In this document: positions 1 to 5,403 of the stretch, piece after piece
How positions within the stretch are numbered: position 1 is the stretch's first letter
Layout of the letters: every line of letters starts with the position of its first letter
Assembly (NCBI RefSeq): GCF_000717645.1
Contig: NZ_JNZZ01000057.1
Coordinates: 1 to 15,072, forward strand
Length of the DNA: 15,072 nucleotides
From: Streptomyces californicus
Lineage (GTDB): Bacteria; Actinomycetota; Actinomycetes; Streptomycetales; Streptomycetaceae
Reading direction: 5' to 3'
Translations under genes and position numbers: made by a program
Notes under the pieces: generated by a model
Told to the model about the DNA's origin: nothing
The model's input: the letters and a program-made list of their open reading frames with translations, nothing else
The model's database searches: none

Positions 1-115
1 GAAGGCAGGAGCGCGGGCGCAGCCAGAGCCGGGAAGCGCGCCCGGCGGAGCGGAGCGCAGCCGGGTGCCTTGATGAGGTAGAGAAACCTGTAACAACTCC
101 GGGAGACGTGAGCAG
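1..115. other. Left-edge stretch without a supported gene
   Basis: No gene can be supported here. A frame open from the left edge stops at 79-81 and a second at about 71-73, but both would be very basic, low-complexity tails read from a G/C repeat-like sequence. The main structure is a hairpin at 38-68. It is unclear whether this is cargo of the element or flanking chromosome. Confidence 0.5.
38..68. terminator. GC-rich hairpin, possible terminator
   Basis: Bases 38-46 pair with 60-68 over nine base pairs, including one G-T wobble, around a 13-base loop. There is no T-tract on either side. It lies about 50 bases past the HAD stop codon, so it could end that minus-strand transcript, or a plus-strand gene entering from the left. 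Confidence 0.3.
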
Positions 116-814
116 TCAGGTGCCCGGCTGGGGGCTGATCGCCTGGGCGATGGCTTGCATGGAGTCGGTAACGGCTTCGGCTCCTGCCTCGACGAAGAGT
201 TGGTGCTTGCGCGGTTTGTTGGCGAAGCCGATGGCTGCACTGCCGATCGCGTGGGCGGCCTGGATGTCTGTCAGCGAGTCGCCGATCAAGGCGCACAAGG
301 AGACGTCAACGTCCAGACGTTCAGCCGCTGCGATCAGCGAGTGAGGGTTCGGCTTCATCAGCTCCGGATGCCCTTCGGGCCTTCCAACGATCGTGAGCAC
401 GTGTTCCGACAACCCATGTCGATCAAGGAACGCCCTCACAGCTTCCGCAGAGTTGTTACTCACGACAGCCGCCCCCCTGCCAGACGCTCGAACTGCCTCC
501 AGTGAGGCAACGGCTCCGGAAACCGGATCTCCAGCCACCCCTACAGCCTCCACCTCGGCCGTCGTGAGCGCCCTCTCGATCGCCAGTCCAGCGGCATCAT
601 CCGCTTCGTGCGTCAGCCGCAGGACCTCTAGAGGGTCATCGATGCCGGACAACTTCCCTTCCAGCTCCGGGTTACCTTCGGCTGCAAGCTTAGAGAGATC
701 CCTTGCAACCTGGTCCGCCGGACGCCCCGCGAAGACATCACAGATAGGGCCGTCGAAGTCGAACAGCACCACCGAGGCTCCGGCGAATGCCGCGTTCAGG
801 TCGTCAGTGTCCAT
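116..814 (-). CDS. HAD-family hydrolase (phosphatase-like)
   Basis: This is a 232-residue haloacid dehalogenase-superfamily protein, probably a small-molecule phosphatase in the cytoplasm. All four HAD motifs are visible: DFDG with the nucleophile D19 and acid/base D21, S119 in VVSNN, K154 in MKPNP, and GDSLTD with D179 and D183. Residues ~25-90 between motifs I and II are helical and would form a C1-type cap. I chose the ATG at 814 over an upstream one at 904, because the longer N-terminus is low-complexity and runs back into the GntR gene. A GAGGGG lies about 12 bases upstream. The gene overlaps the GntR stop by 11 bases, so the two are probably translationally coupled. The substrate is unknown. 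Base composition is visibly less GC-rich than in the rest of the window. Confidence 0.85.
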   Translation of the reverse strand: MDTDDLNAAFAGASVVLFDFDGPICDVFAGRPADQVARDLSKLAAEGNPELEGKLSGIDDPLEVLRLTHEADDAAGLAIERALTTAEVEAVGVAGDPVSGAVASLEAVRASGRGAAVVSNNSAEAVRAFLDRHGLSEHVLTIVGRPEGHPELMKPNPHSLIAAAERLDVDVSLCALIGDSLTDIQAAHAIGSAAIGFANKPRKHQLFVEAGAEAVTDSMQAIAQAISPQPGT

Positions 815-1670
815 CGAGATCGAATCCCCTCGCGATGGTGTTCCATACACTGTCGAACCACATGCTGGCCTGCTGGACCTGCTGCGTGCCGCTGGACGAT
901 TCACCGTCGTTCACGGAGTGATGGAAGAGAACCGTGTCCTTCCCGACCAGGTCATAAATCTCGACCGGCTCCCCTTGAGCCACGACCTTGTTGGGTTTGA
1001 TCGGGTAGTACCCGAAGAACGCGTCCGCTCCGTTGATCACGTACAACTTGAAGAACTGCGTGCCGCTGTGCACCCGAACATCGACGGTCGTGTCAGGCAC
1101 TAGGCCTAGGTGACTCAGCTCCGCCATTGAGTCTCGGATGCTGCGCGCATATCCGGTCATGATCTCGTGCATGCGCAAGCGGAGCCGTTCGTCGTCACCG
1201 CAGTCCTCGCGACGGACCGGGGCAGCCTGGGGAACTGCCATATCCGGAACGAGTATGCGGACCTTGATGCTGGAGGGCGTCAGCCTGCCAATACGGATTT
1301 TGTCCAACGGCTCTTGCAGGGCACCGTGCAGGGTCTCACTGGAGAACCCGGCGAAGTCGATGGTGACGTCGGTGGCGGCGAACGCCTGCTCGACGTAGGG
1401 GCGGAGCCCTGCCGGCCGTTCCGTTCGGTTGCGGGCGAAGACTCCGCTGCCCTTGCGAGAGACCACCAACCCCTCATCTTCGAGATCCCGCAGAGCACGC
1501 TGGATGGTCGCGCGCGCGAACCCGTAGTGCTCCGTCAACTCCTTCTGCGACGGCAGCTTCCCGCCTGGGGCGATCTTCCGTGTCCTGATCGCTGCTCCGA
1601 GGCTGCTCGCAACCTGCTCGTAGGGCGGTCGGTCGTCGTCTGGGTCAAGGGGATCGGGGACGAAGGTCAT
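804..1670 (-). CDS. GntR-family transcriptional regulator with unusual C-terminal domain
   Basis: A 288-residue regulator. Residues ~14-80 form a GntR winged helix: PPYEQVASSL, then KLPSQKELTEHYG, the recognition-helix region ARATIQRALRDLEDEG, and a wing with RKGSGVFA. The C-terminal half does not look like the UTRA effector domain of KorSA-type repressors. Its marks are FFKLYVINGADAFFGYYPI and the Trp-rich MWFDSVWNTIA near the end. I chose the ATG at 1670; an in-frame ATG at 1730 would add a Pro/Gly/Cys-poor-fit leader and would place the control-region repeats inside the gene. No clear ribosome binding site is seen at either. The gene is divergent from the transfer operon, where AICEs usually carry their transfer repressor, so it probably controls that operon (inference). 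It overlaps the HAD gene downstream. Confidence 0.82.
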   Translation of the reverse strand: MTFVPDPLDPDDDRPPYEQVASSLGAAIRTRKIAPGGKLPSQKELTEHYGFARATIQRALRDLEDEGLVVSRKGSGVFARNRTERPAGLRPYVEQAFAATDVTIDFAGFSSETLHGALQEPLDKIRIGRLTPSSIKVRILVPDMAVPQAAPVRREDCGDDERLRLRMHEIMTGYARSIRDSMAELSHLGLVPDTTVDVRVHSGTQFFKLYVINGADAFFGYYPIKPNKVVAQGEPVEIYDLVGKDTVLFHHSVNDGESSSGTQQVQQASMWFDSVWNTIARGFDLDGH

Positions 1671-1701
1671 AAGGCGATGGTACGCGGAAGCTCCGACATT
1701 G

Positions 1702-1778
1702 GGACAGCCAGGATAGCCAGGTGTTGACATGACTAGCCATGTTGCTTACGTTAGTCATGCAGCCAAGAAGGCTAGCCA
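1702..1778. promoter_or_regulatory. Operator-like cluster of repeats between GntR and the transfer operon
   Basis: The 9-mer GRNNAGCCA occurs at 1702 (GGACAGCCA), 1711 (GGATAGCCA), 1731 (GACTAGCCA) and 1770 (GGCTAGCCA, containing the palindrome GGCTAGCC). A bare AGCCA also occurs at 1761. Over this lies an inverted repeat, CATGACTA (1728-1735) with TAGTCATG (1752-1759), arms perfect over 8 bases. The first two 9-mers are in tandem, and later spacings are 20 and 39 bases. This is the expected place for GntR operators. That the GntR protein next door binds here is an inference. Confidence 0.5.
1724..1752 (+). promoter_or_regulatory. Putative promoter of the transfer/replication operon
   Basis: A perfect TTGACA (1724-1729) is followed after 17 bases by TACGTT (1747-1752), a weak -10 of the actinobacterial TAnnnT kind. 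Transcription would begin near 1759 and leave a leader of about 50 bases before the ATG at 1810, which has a GAGGAG ribosome binding site. The dyad at 1728-1759 covers the promoter, as expected for a repressor-controlled start. Confidence 0.5.
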
Positions 1779-1809
1779 AGTCAGTCACCTCTGTCAGAGG
1801 AGCAATCCC

Positions 1810-2142
1810 ATGCCGTCCTTCAAGATCGACACTTCGACCGCTGTTGTGTTCGTGGCGACGTCTCCGACGCCGAAGCTCGTGAGCAAGCAGACCGGCGAGA
1901 TCGCCATCGACCGGGAGACCGGTGCCCCGCTCGCGACGGTGGGCCTGCTGGTCGCGGACGAGGGTGAGGGCAACCTGTACCAGGTGACCGTGCCGAACAC
2001 GGGCGTCCCGGAGAACCTGGCCCCCGGCACCCCGGTCACGGTCGTCGGGCTCAAGGCCCGGGACTGGGAGAACACGTTCAACGGTCAGACCCGGCACGGC
2101 ATTTCGTTCCGCGCGGTCGCTGTGACCCCGCTGGGGGCCTGA
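1810..2142 (+). CDS. SCO3933-like small regulatory/accessory protein
   Basis: A 110-residue protein with no signal peptide or membrane segment. It resembles the small conserved protein found just upstream of the FtsK-type transfer gene in Streptomyces integrative elements (SCO3933-like by recollection). It opens with MPSFKIDTSTAVVF and carries KQTGEIAIDRETGAPLATVGLLV, followed by alternating hydrophobic strands with YQVTVPNT and VTVVGLKARDWE, which suggests a small beta-rich fold. The ATG at 1810 has GAGGAG at a good distance. An upstream in-frame ATG at 1729 lies inside the promoter and operator and is rejected. It is the first gene of the plus-strand operon and is followed after two bases by the transfer ATPase. 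The biochemical role is unknown to me. Confidence 0.8.
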   Translation: MPSFKIDTSTAVVFVATSPTPKLVSKQTGEIAIDRETGAPLATVGLLVADEGEGNLYQVTVPNTGVPENLAPGTPVTVVGLKARDWENTFNGQTRHGISFRAVAVTPLGA

Positions 2143-2144
2143 TC

Positions 2145-2405
2145 ATGTCGGACCTGTCCACGGTGATCGAGGTGGCGGGGGCCTTATCGGCCGCCGGCGG
2201 CCTCGGCTACGCGAAGGCCCACTCCCCTCGGGTGTTCTGGTCGCTGGTCGGTGCCCCGGTCGCCCGGGTCCGATTCACGCTCACGTACCGGGCGACGATG
2301 GATGTGTGCGGGCTGACGGTCCAGCCGTCCCGTCTGCGGGCGTTCATGGTCCGCAACGTGGCCCGGCAGGAAGTCCAGCGCCGGGGTTCGTGGAACTGCG
2401 GATGA
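2145..2405 (+). CDS. N-terminal part of split FtsK/SpoIIIE transfer protein (TraSA-like)
   Basis: An 86-residue frame that matches the start of TraSA-type transfer ATPases of AICEs: a short hydrophobic helix (TVIEVAGALSAAGGLGYA), then AHSPRVFWSLVG and YRATMDVCGLTVQPSRLR. After about residue 80 the frame runs into RRGSWNCG and stops, because the sequence continues as transfer protein in another frame. In relatives, as I recall them, some 50 residues lie between VQPSRLR and the DVLRRV motif that begins the motor region; those are missing here. The stop overlaps the ATG of the motor frame (ATGA at 2402-2405), so both halves could still be made and coupled. Codon 14 is TTA (2184-2186), the rare bldA-read leucine codon. 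Read it as a broken gene or as the first half of a split protein. Confidence 0.7.
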   Translation: MSDLSTVIEVAGALSAAGGLGYAKAHSPRVFWSLVGAPVARVRFTLTYRATMDVCGLTVQPSRLRAFMVRNVARQEVQRRGSWNCG

Positions 2406-3337
2406 CCGGCTATGACGTGCTGCGCCGCGTGAAGATGCCCCGCCGGCTCCCGCGCAACACGACCGCCGGCCCGCTGGTCGTGCCGGTCGCCTTGCGGGAG
2501 GACGGTATGGCGTTCGTCCGGGACTACCAGAAGGTCCCGCACGCCCTGACGGTCGGTGCGAACCAGTCGGGCAAGTCGATGTATCAGCGCAACCTCATCT
2601 CCGGTCTCGCCAAGCTCCCGGTCGGGCTGATCGGCATCGACTGCAAGCGCGGGGTGGAACAGCGCGGCTACGCACCCCGCCTCTCCGCCCTGGCCATCAC
2701 CCCGGACGAGGCTGACGGACTGCTGGAAGCCCTTGTGGGTGAGATGGAAGACCGGTTCGACCTCCTCAGTGCTCATGGTGTCTCGGGCCTGTGGGGTCTG
2801 CCTGCGAAGGTGCGTCCGGTGCCGCTGGTCGTCCTGGTCGACGAGGTCGCGGAGCTGTTCCTCGTCGCTGTGAAGAAGGACGAGGAACGCCGGGACCGGA
2901 TGGTGATGCGGATGATCCGACTCGCGCAGATGGCCCGCGCGGTCGGGATCTTCCTGGAAGTCTGCGGGCAGCGCTTCGGCTCCGACCTCGGCAAGGGCGC
3001 CACCGCCCTGCGAGCTCAGCTCACCGGGCGTGTGGTGCACCGGGTCAACGACAAGCAGACCGCCGAAATGGCGCTCGGGGACATCGCCCCCGAAGCGGTC
3101 TTCGCCGCCACCACCATCGCCCCCGACCGCCCGGGCGTCGCGGTGGCCGGGGACTCCTCCGGCGGCTGGTCCCGCATCCGCCCCCCCGCCATGACCCCCG
3201 CCCAAGCCGTGGCCATCTGCCACGAGTACGCGCACCTCACCCCGCACCTTGCCGCTCTGGCACCGTTCCGTCCGGCCGTCTCCGCCGCCCCGGCCCCGGG
3301 CTCACCGCTCCTCAAGCCTCGCCCGGCAACCGGCTAA
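2402..3337 (+). CDS. traSA: FtsK/SpoIIIE-type DNA translocase motor domain (TraSA-like), second half of a split gene
   Basis: This frame encodes the ATPase motor of the element's conjugation protein, which in Streptomyces moves double-stranded DNA between hyphae. From the ATG at 2402 it is 311 residues: DVLRRVKMP, Walker A GANQSGKS (52-59), GIDCKRGVE, Walker B LVVLVDEVAEL with D147 and E148, then FLEVCGQRFG and RAQLTGRVVHRVND, all typical of this family. The C-terminus, ending in HLTPHLAALAPFRP and a Pro/Ala tail, looks complete. Coding resemblance (PGFVELR) extends about 10 codons upstream of the ATG in this frame, so the ATG is probably an internal methionine exposed by a deletion. No good ribosome binding site is seen; expression would rely on coupling to the upstream frame. 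Without a membrane anchor in the same chain, transfer is doubtful. Confidence 0.82.
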   Translation: MTGYDVLRRVKMPRRLPRNTTAGPLVVPVALREDGMAFVRDYQKVPHALTVGANQSGKSMYQRNLISGLAKLPVGLIGIDCKRGVEQRGYAPRLSALAITPDEADGLLEALVGEMEDRFDLLSAHGVSGLWGLPAKVRPVPLVVLVDEVAELFLVAVKKDEERRDRMVMRMIRLAQMARAVGIFLEVCGQRFGSDLGKGATALRAQLTGRVVHRVNDKQTAEMALGDIAPEAVFAATTIAPDRPGVAVAGDSSGGWSRIRPPAMTPAQAVAICHEYAHLTPHLAALAPFRPAVSAAPAPGSPLLKPRPATG

Positions 3338-3423
3338 CTCCCCTCCCTATAAGCCCAGTTGGCGTGACTGCTTCGCGCCGGGTCCCTACCCGCCCATGCC
3401 CGGAACCGGAAGGAACCACCGCC

Positions 3424-3609
3424 ATGGCCACCCGACGGACCACCAAGCCCCCGAAGAACACCCCGCCCGCGCCGGTTGTCTGCTCGCCGTGCGACGGGTC
3501 CGGGATGGTCGCCGCCACGGTCCGCGTCGGACGCAAGCGCCGCCCGGTCGGCCAGCAGGACGGCATCTGCCTCAACTGCCTCGGCTCCGGCACCGCCCCC
3601 GACGCCTGA
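3424..3609 (+). CDS. Small CxxC-X25-CxxC zinc-binding-type protein A
   Basis: A 61-residue basic protein with two DnaJ-zinc-finger-like knuckles, CSPCDGSG (C20, C23) and CLNCLGSG (C49, C52), exactly 25 residues apart, joined by a basic stretch with RVGRKRRP. The four cysteines would bind one zinc ion. There is no J-domain. The ATG at 3424 has a GGAAGGAA ribosome binding site. It lies between the transfer ATPase and the DUF2637 gene and has a paralogue of identical cysteine spacing at 5016-5201. Such small zinc proteins are common in AICE transfer operons, but their role is not known. Confidence 0.75.
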   Translation: MATRRTTKPPKNTPPAPVVCSPCDGSGMVAATVRVGRKRRPVGQQDGICLNCLGSGTAPDA

Positions 3610-3624
3610 ACCCCCCTCCTCGCC

Positions 3625-3663
3625 CCGGTGCCCGGCGGCGGCCCAATCCCCGCCCGGCACCGG
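3625..3663 (+). terminator. Strong hairpin upstream of the DUF2637 gene
   Basis: Bases 3625-3638 and 3650-3663 form 14-bp arms with one C-C mismatch around an 11-base loop. There is no T-tract. It sits just after the stop of the small zinc protein gene and ends 10 bases before the very strong AAAGGAGGTGA of the next gene. It could attenuate transcription or mark an RNA-processing point inside the operon. Confidence 0.4.
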
Positions 3664-3689
3664 CCCACCCCTGAAAGGAGGTGACCCCC

Positions 3690-4376
3690 GTGTCCCGCAT
3701 CCGAATCGACGCCGTACTCATCCAGGCCGTCATCGCCGGTGCCCTGTCCTTCGCGCACCTGCATGACCTGGCCGAAGCGGCAGGTCAGGACGGCTGGAAA
3801 GCCTGGGCCTACCCCGTCAGCGTCGATCTCCTGTTGGTCGCGGCCTGGCGGCGCATGCGCGTGACCGCCGACAACCGCGCCGCCTGGGCCTGGTTCATCA
3901 TCGCTCTCGCCGCGTCGCTCGGTGCGAACGTCGCCACCGCCGGACTCCTCGACCTCAACGACGTTCCCGACTGGCTGCGCATCCTCGTCGCCGGCTGGCC
4001 CGCCCTGGCCTTCCTCGGCGGAACCCTCCTCGTCCACACCCCCACCACCGCGCCCAGCGAACCGGACCCCGCTCCGGCTGCCGCACCGCCGGCTGCTCCG
4101 GCCGCCGAACCGGTCCCGGACGTGACCGTGGAGCGGGCTCCCGAACCGGCCCCCGAACTGCCGCCCACGCCTGCTCCAGAGGAAGCCGCGGCACCTGCTC
4201 CGGCTCCGGAGTCCGCTCCGGCCGTGGCCGTTCCTCCGGCCCTCCTGGACCACGCCCGGAAGCTGGCCGACTCCTACCACGCCACCACCGGCAGCCGGAT
4301 CGACTCCGCCACCCTGCGCGCCCGCCTCGGCGTCCCCGCGCCCCTCGCAGACGCCATTTCCACGCAACTCGCCTAA
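3690..4376 (+). CDS. DUF2637 membrane protein, SpdB2-like spread protein
   Basis: A 228-residue membrane protein of the DUF2637 type, called SpdB2 in Streptomyces plasmids. It probably helps spread the element between hyphal compartments. Four hydrophobic helices are visible at about 8-22, 40-55, 66-86 and 96-113, including YPVSVDLLLVAAWRR and WLRILVAGWPALAFLGG. Residues ~115-190 are a flexible Pro/Ala/Glu linker, and ~195-228 a helical tail with RIDSATLRARLGVPAPLAD, reminiscent of a small winged helix. The start is the GTG at 3690, about six bases behind AAAGGAGGTGA, a perfect match to the 16S rRNA tail; the GTG at 3681 lies inside that site. This should be one of the best translated genes of the operon. 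Confidence 0.83.
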   Translation: MSRIRIDAVLIQAVIAGALSFAHLHDLAEAAGQDGWKAWAYPVSVDLLLVAAWRRMRVTADNRAAWAWFIIALAASLGANVATAGLLDLNDVPDWLRILVAGWPALAFLGGTLLVHTPTTAPSEPDPAPAAAPPAAPAAEPVPDVTVERAPEPAPELPPTPAPEEAAAPAPAPESAPAVAVPPALLDHARKLADSYHATTGSRIDSATLRARLGVPAPLADAISTQLA

Positions 4377-4396
4377 TCCATAAGGAGGTTCATGTC

Positions 4397-4585
4397 ATGG
4401 CGCGCCCGAACCGCTTCACGAACGTGCTCCGCGTCGGCCCCGTTCAGGTCGGCACTCACCACGACGGCCGCGGGCGGACGAAGCACACCGCCGCCTGCAC
4501 GGCACCCGGCTGCAACTTCTCCGCCGACTACCTCAACCGCTCCGCCGCCGAACTTGCCGCCCGCACCCACCGCTGCAACCCCTGA
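4397..4585 (+). CDS. Small mobile element transfer protein with Cys/His cluster
   Basis: A 62-residue basic protein that I recognise as the short 'mobile element transfer protein' of Streptomyces integrative elements. It opens with MARPNRFTNVLRVGPVQVGTH, then has a cluster with C34 and C39 (CTAPGC) and H58 and C60 (THRC), spaced as in a small zinc finger, around a helix rich in Ala and Arg. The ATG at 4397 follows AAGGAGG by eight bases. An ATG five bases upstream is in another frame and would open a long shadow frame. It lies 20 bases after the DUF2637 gene and 11 before the SpdD-like gene. A spread role is inferred from context. Confidence 0.78.
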   Translation: MARPNRFTNVLRVGPVQVGTHHDGRGRTKHTAACTAPGCNFSADYLNRSAAELAARTHRCNP

Positions 4586-4596
4586 CAGGAGGAACC

Positions 4597-4923
4597 GTGT
4601 TCACCCCGAAGATCCCGCCGCCGGACACCGCCCCTACCGCGGGCACGTCCCTCGTCCAGCCGCTGACAGGCATCACCCACGCTCCGGCCTGCACCTGCCA
4701 CACCACTGCCCCGGCGCCCGTTCCGGCTGCTCCGGTCTCCCGGCCGGCCGTTCAGCTCACCCCGGGATCGCTCCTCGTCGCCGCCGCCGGGGGCACCGCC
4801 GTGGTCCTGGTAGTCGGCACGGTCCTGGTCTCGATGCTCCTCGCGACCGCGATCACCGCCGCGTCCGTCGCGATCTGCGCCGTGGTCCTGCGCTCGCTGC
4901 TCAACCGCCCGAACAACCGCTAA
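4597..4923 (+). CDS. SpdD-like membrane spread protein
   Basis: A 108-residue protein resembling the SpdD/SpdB3 family of Streptomyces plasmid spread proteins. The N-terminal half is Pro/Ala-rich with an ACTCH motif, and the C-terminal half has one long or two tightly spaced membrane helices (about residues 59-100: LLVAAAGGTAVVLVVGTVLV, then MLLATAITAASVAICAVVL), ending in a short basic tail. It starts with GTG at 4597 behind AGGAGG (4587-4592). These proteins act with the transfer ATPase in intramycelial spreading; that is family knowledge, not seen here. A hairpin follows its stop. Confidence 0.78.
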   Translation: MFTPKIPPPDTAPTAGTSLVQPLTGITHAPACTCHTTAPAPVPAAPVSRPAVQLTPGSLLVAAAGGTAVVLVVGTVLVSMLLATAITAASVAICAVVLRSLLNRPNNR

Positions 4924-4928
4924 CAGCC

Positions 4929-4968
4929 CCCGGGGCGGCCTCAACCGCCAAGTTTCCGCCGCCCCGGG
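4929..4968 (+). terminator. Perfect hairpin downstream of the SpdD-like gene
   Basis: CCCGGGGCGG (4929-4938) and CCGCCCCGGG (4959-4968) are perfect complements, and one further inner pair is possible, around a loop of about 18-20 bases. There is no T-tract after it. It lies six bases past the stop codon and may reduce read-through into the rep/xis/int part, or protect the 3' end of the transfer transcript. Confidence 0.45.
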
Positions 4969-5015
4969 AGCCCAACCACTTCCAGATCCAACGGACCCGA
5001 AAGGGAGCTCCCATC

Positions 5016-5201
5016 ATGCCCCAGTACACCCCGCCCCGGCCGATCTGCGGCCACTGCGACGGCTTCCCCACCGTCACCATCACCACCGGCACCCGCACCG
5101 CCGATGGGCAGCGCAAGACCATCACCGCGAACTGCCCCGCCTGCCGCGGCACCGGCCACACCACCACCGCCGCCCGCGCCCACACCCGGATCGGGGCCTG
5201 A
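5016..5201 (+). CDS. Small CxxC-X25-CxxC zinc-binding-type protein B
   Basis: A 61-residue protein with two cysteine knuckles, CGHCDGFP (C11, C14) and CPACRGTGH (C40, C43), again exactly 25 residues apart and joined by a Thr-rich polar stretch. The layout is that of half a DnaJ-type zinc centre. It is the paralogue of the protein at 3424-3609, with a shorter N-terminus and a longer C-terminus. The ATG at 5016 has AGGGAG about nine bases upstream. It is followed after five bases by another small Cys/His protein and then rep. The function is unknown; protein-protein or nucleic-acid contacts are possible. Confidence 0.75.
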   Translation: MPQYTPPRPICGHCDGFPTVTITTGTRTADGQRKTITANCPACRGTGHTTTAARAHTRIGA

Positions 5202-5206
5202 GAGCC

Positions 5207-5401
5207 ATGGCCGACCTGACCCCCACCCCGGACCGCCCCGGCCTCCACGTCAGCAAGCCCTCCCCGAACACCCCCGCCACCGGCTCGGCCGTCTGCCACT
5301 GCGGCGCCACCGCAACCGCCACCGGTGACAACCAGGTCAAGGCCCTGGTCGAGGGCTACACCGCGAACCACGGCTCCGCCCACAACCGGACGGGACGCTG
5401 A
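5207..5401 (+). CDS. Small hypothetical protein with CxC and HxxxH
   Basis: A 64-residue protein I do not recognise with confidence. The N-terminal 28 residues are Pro/Thr-rich. The rest has C30-H-C32-G and, after a predicted helix (DNQVKALVEGYTANHG), H55 and H59, which together could bind a metal ion. The ribosome binding site is weak (GAGAG), and it follows the upstream stop by five bases, so coupling is likely. Its stop is two bases before the rep ATG, which places it in the operon as a probable rep partner or regulator (inference). Confidence 0.65.
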   Translation: MADLTPTPDRPGLHVSKPSPNTPATGSAVCHCGATATATGDNQVKALVEGYTANHGSAHNRTGR

Positions 5402-5403
5402 CC

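Noticed and set aside
1..81. Tail of a gene entering from the left edge
   Set aside because: The open stretch is 26 codons of basic low-complexity sequence with no recognisable motif, and other frames are just as open.
1671..1730. Upstream start codon for the GntR gene
   Set aside because: It would put operator-like repeats inside the gene and add 20 residues unlike the family N-terminus, with no ribosome binding site.
2207..3247. A 346-codon minus-strand frame opposite the transfer ATPase
   Set aside because: The plus strand has Walker A and B motifs and operon spacing; the antisense product is His/Arg/Gly-rich with no recognisable motif.
4392..5201. A 269-codon plus-strand frame covering the small transfer genes
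   Set aside because: Its ATG at 4392 is too close to the AAGGAGG. Until about 5016 its product is Arg/Pro repeat-like and out of frame with the recognisable 4397 and 4597 genes. Only its last part, from the ATG at 5016, is real.
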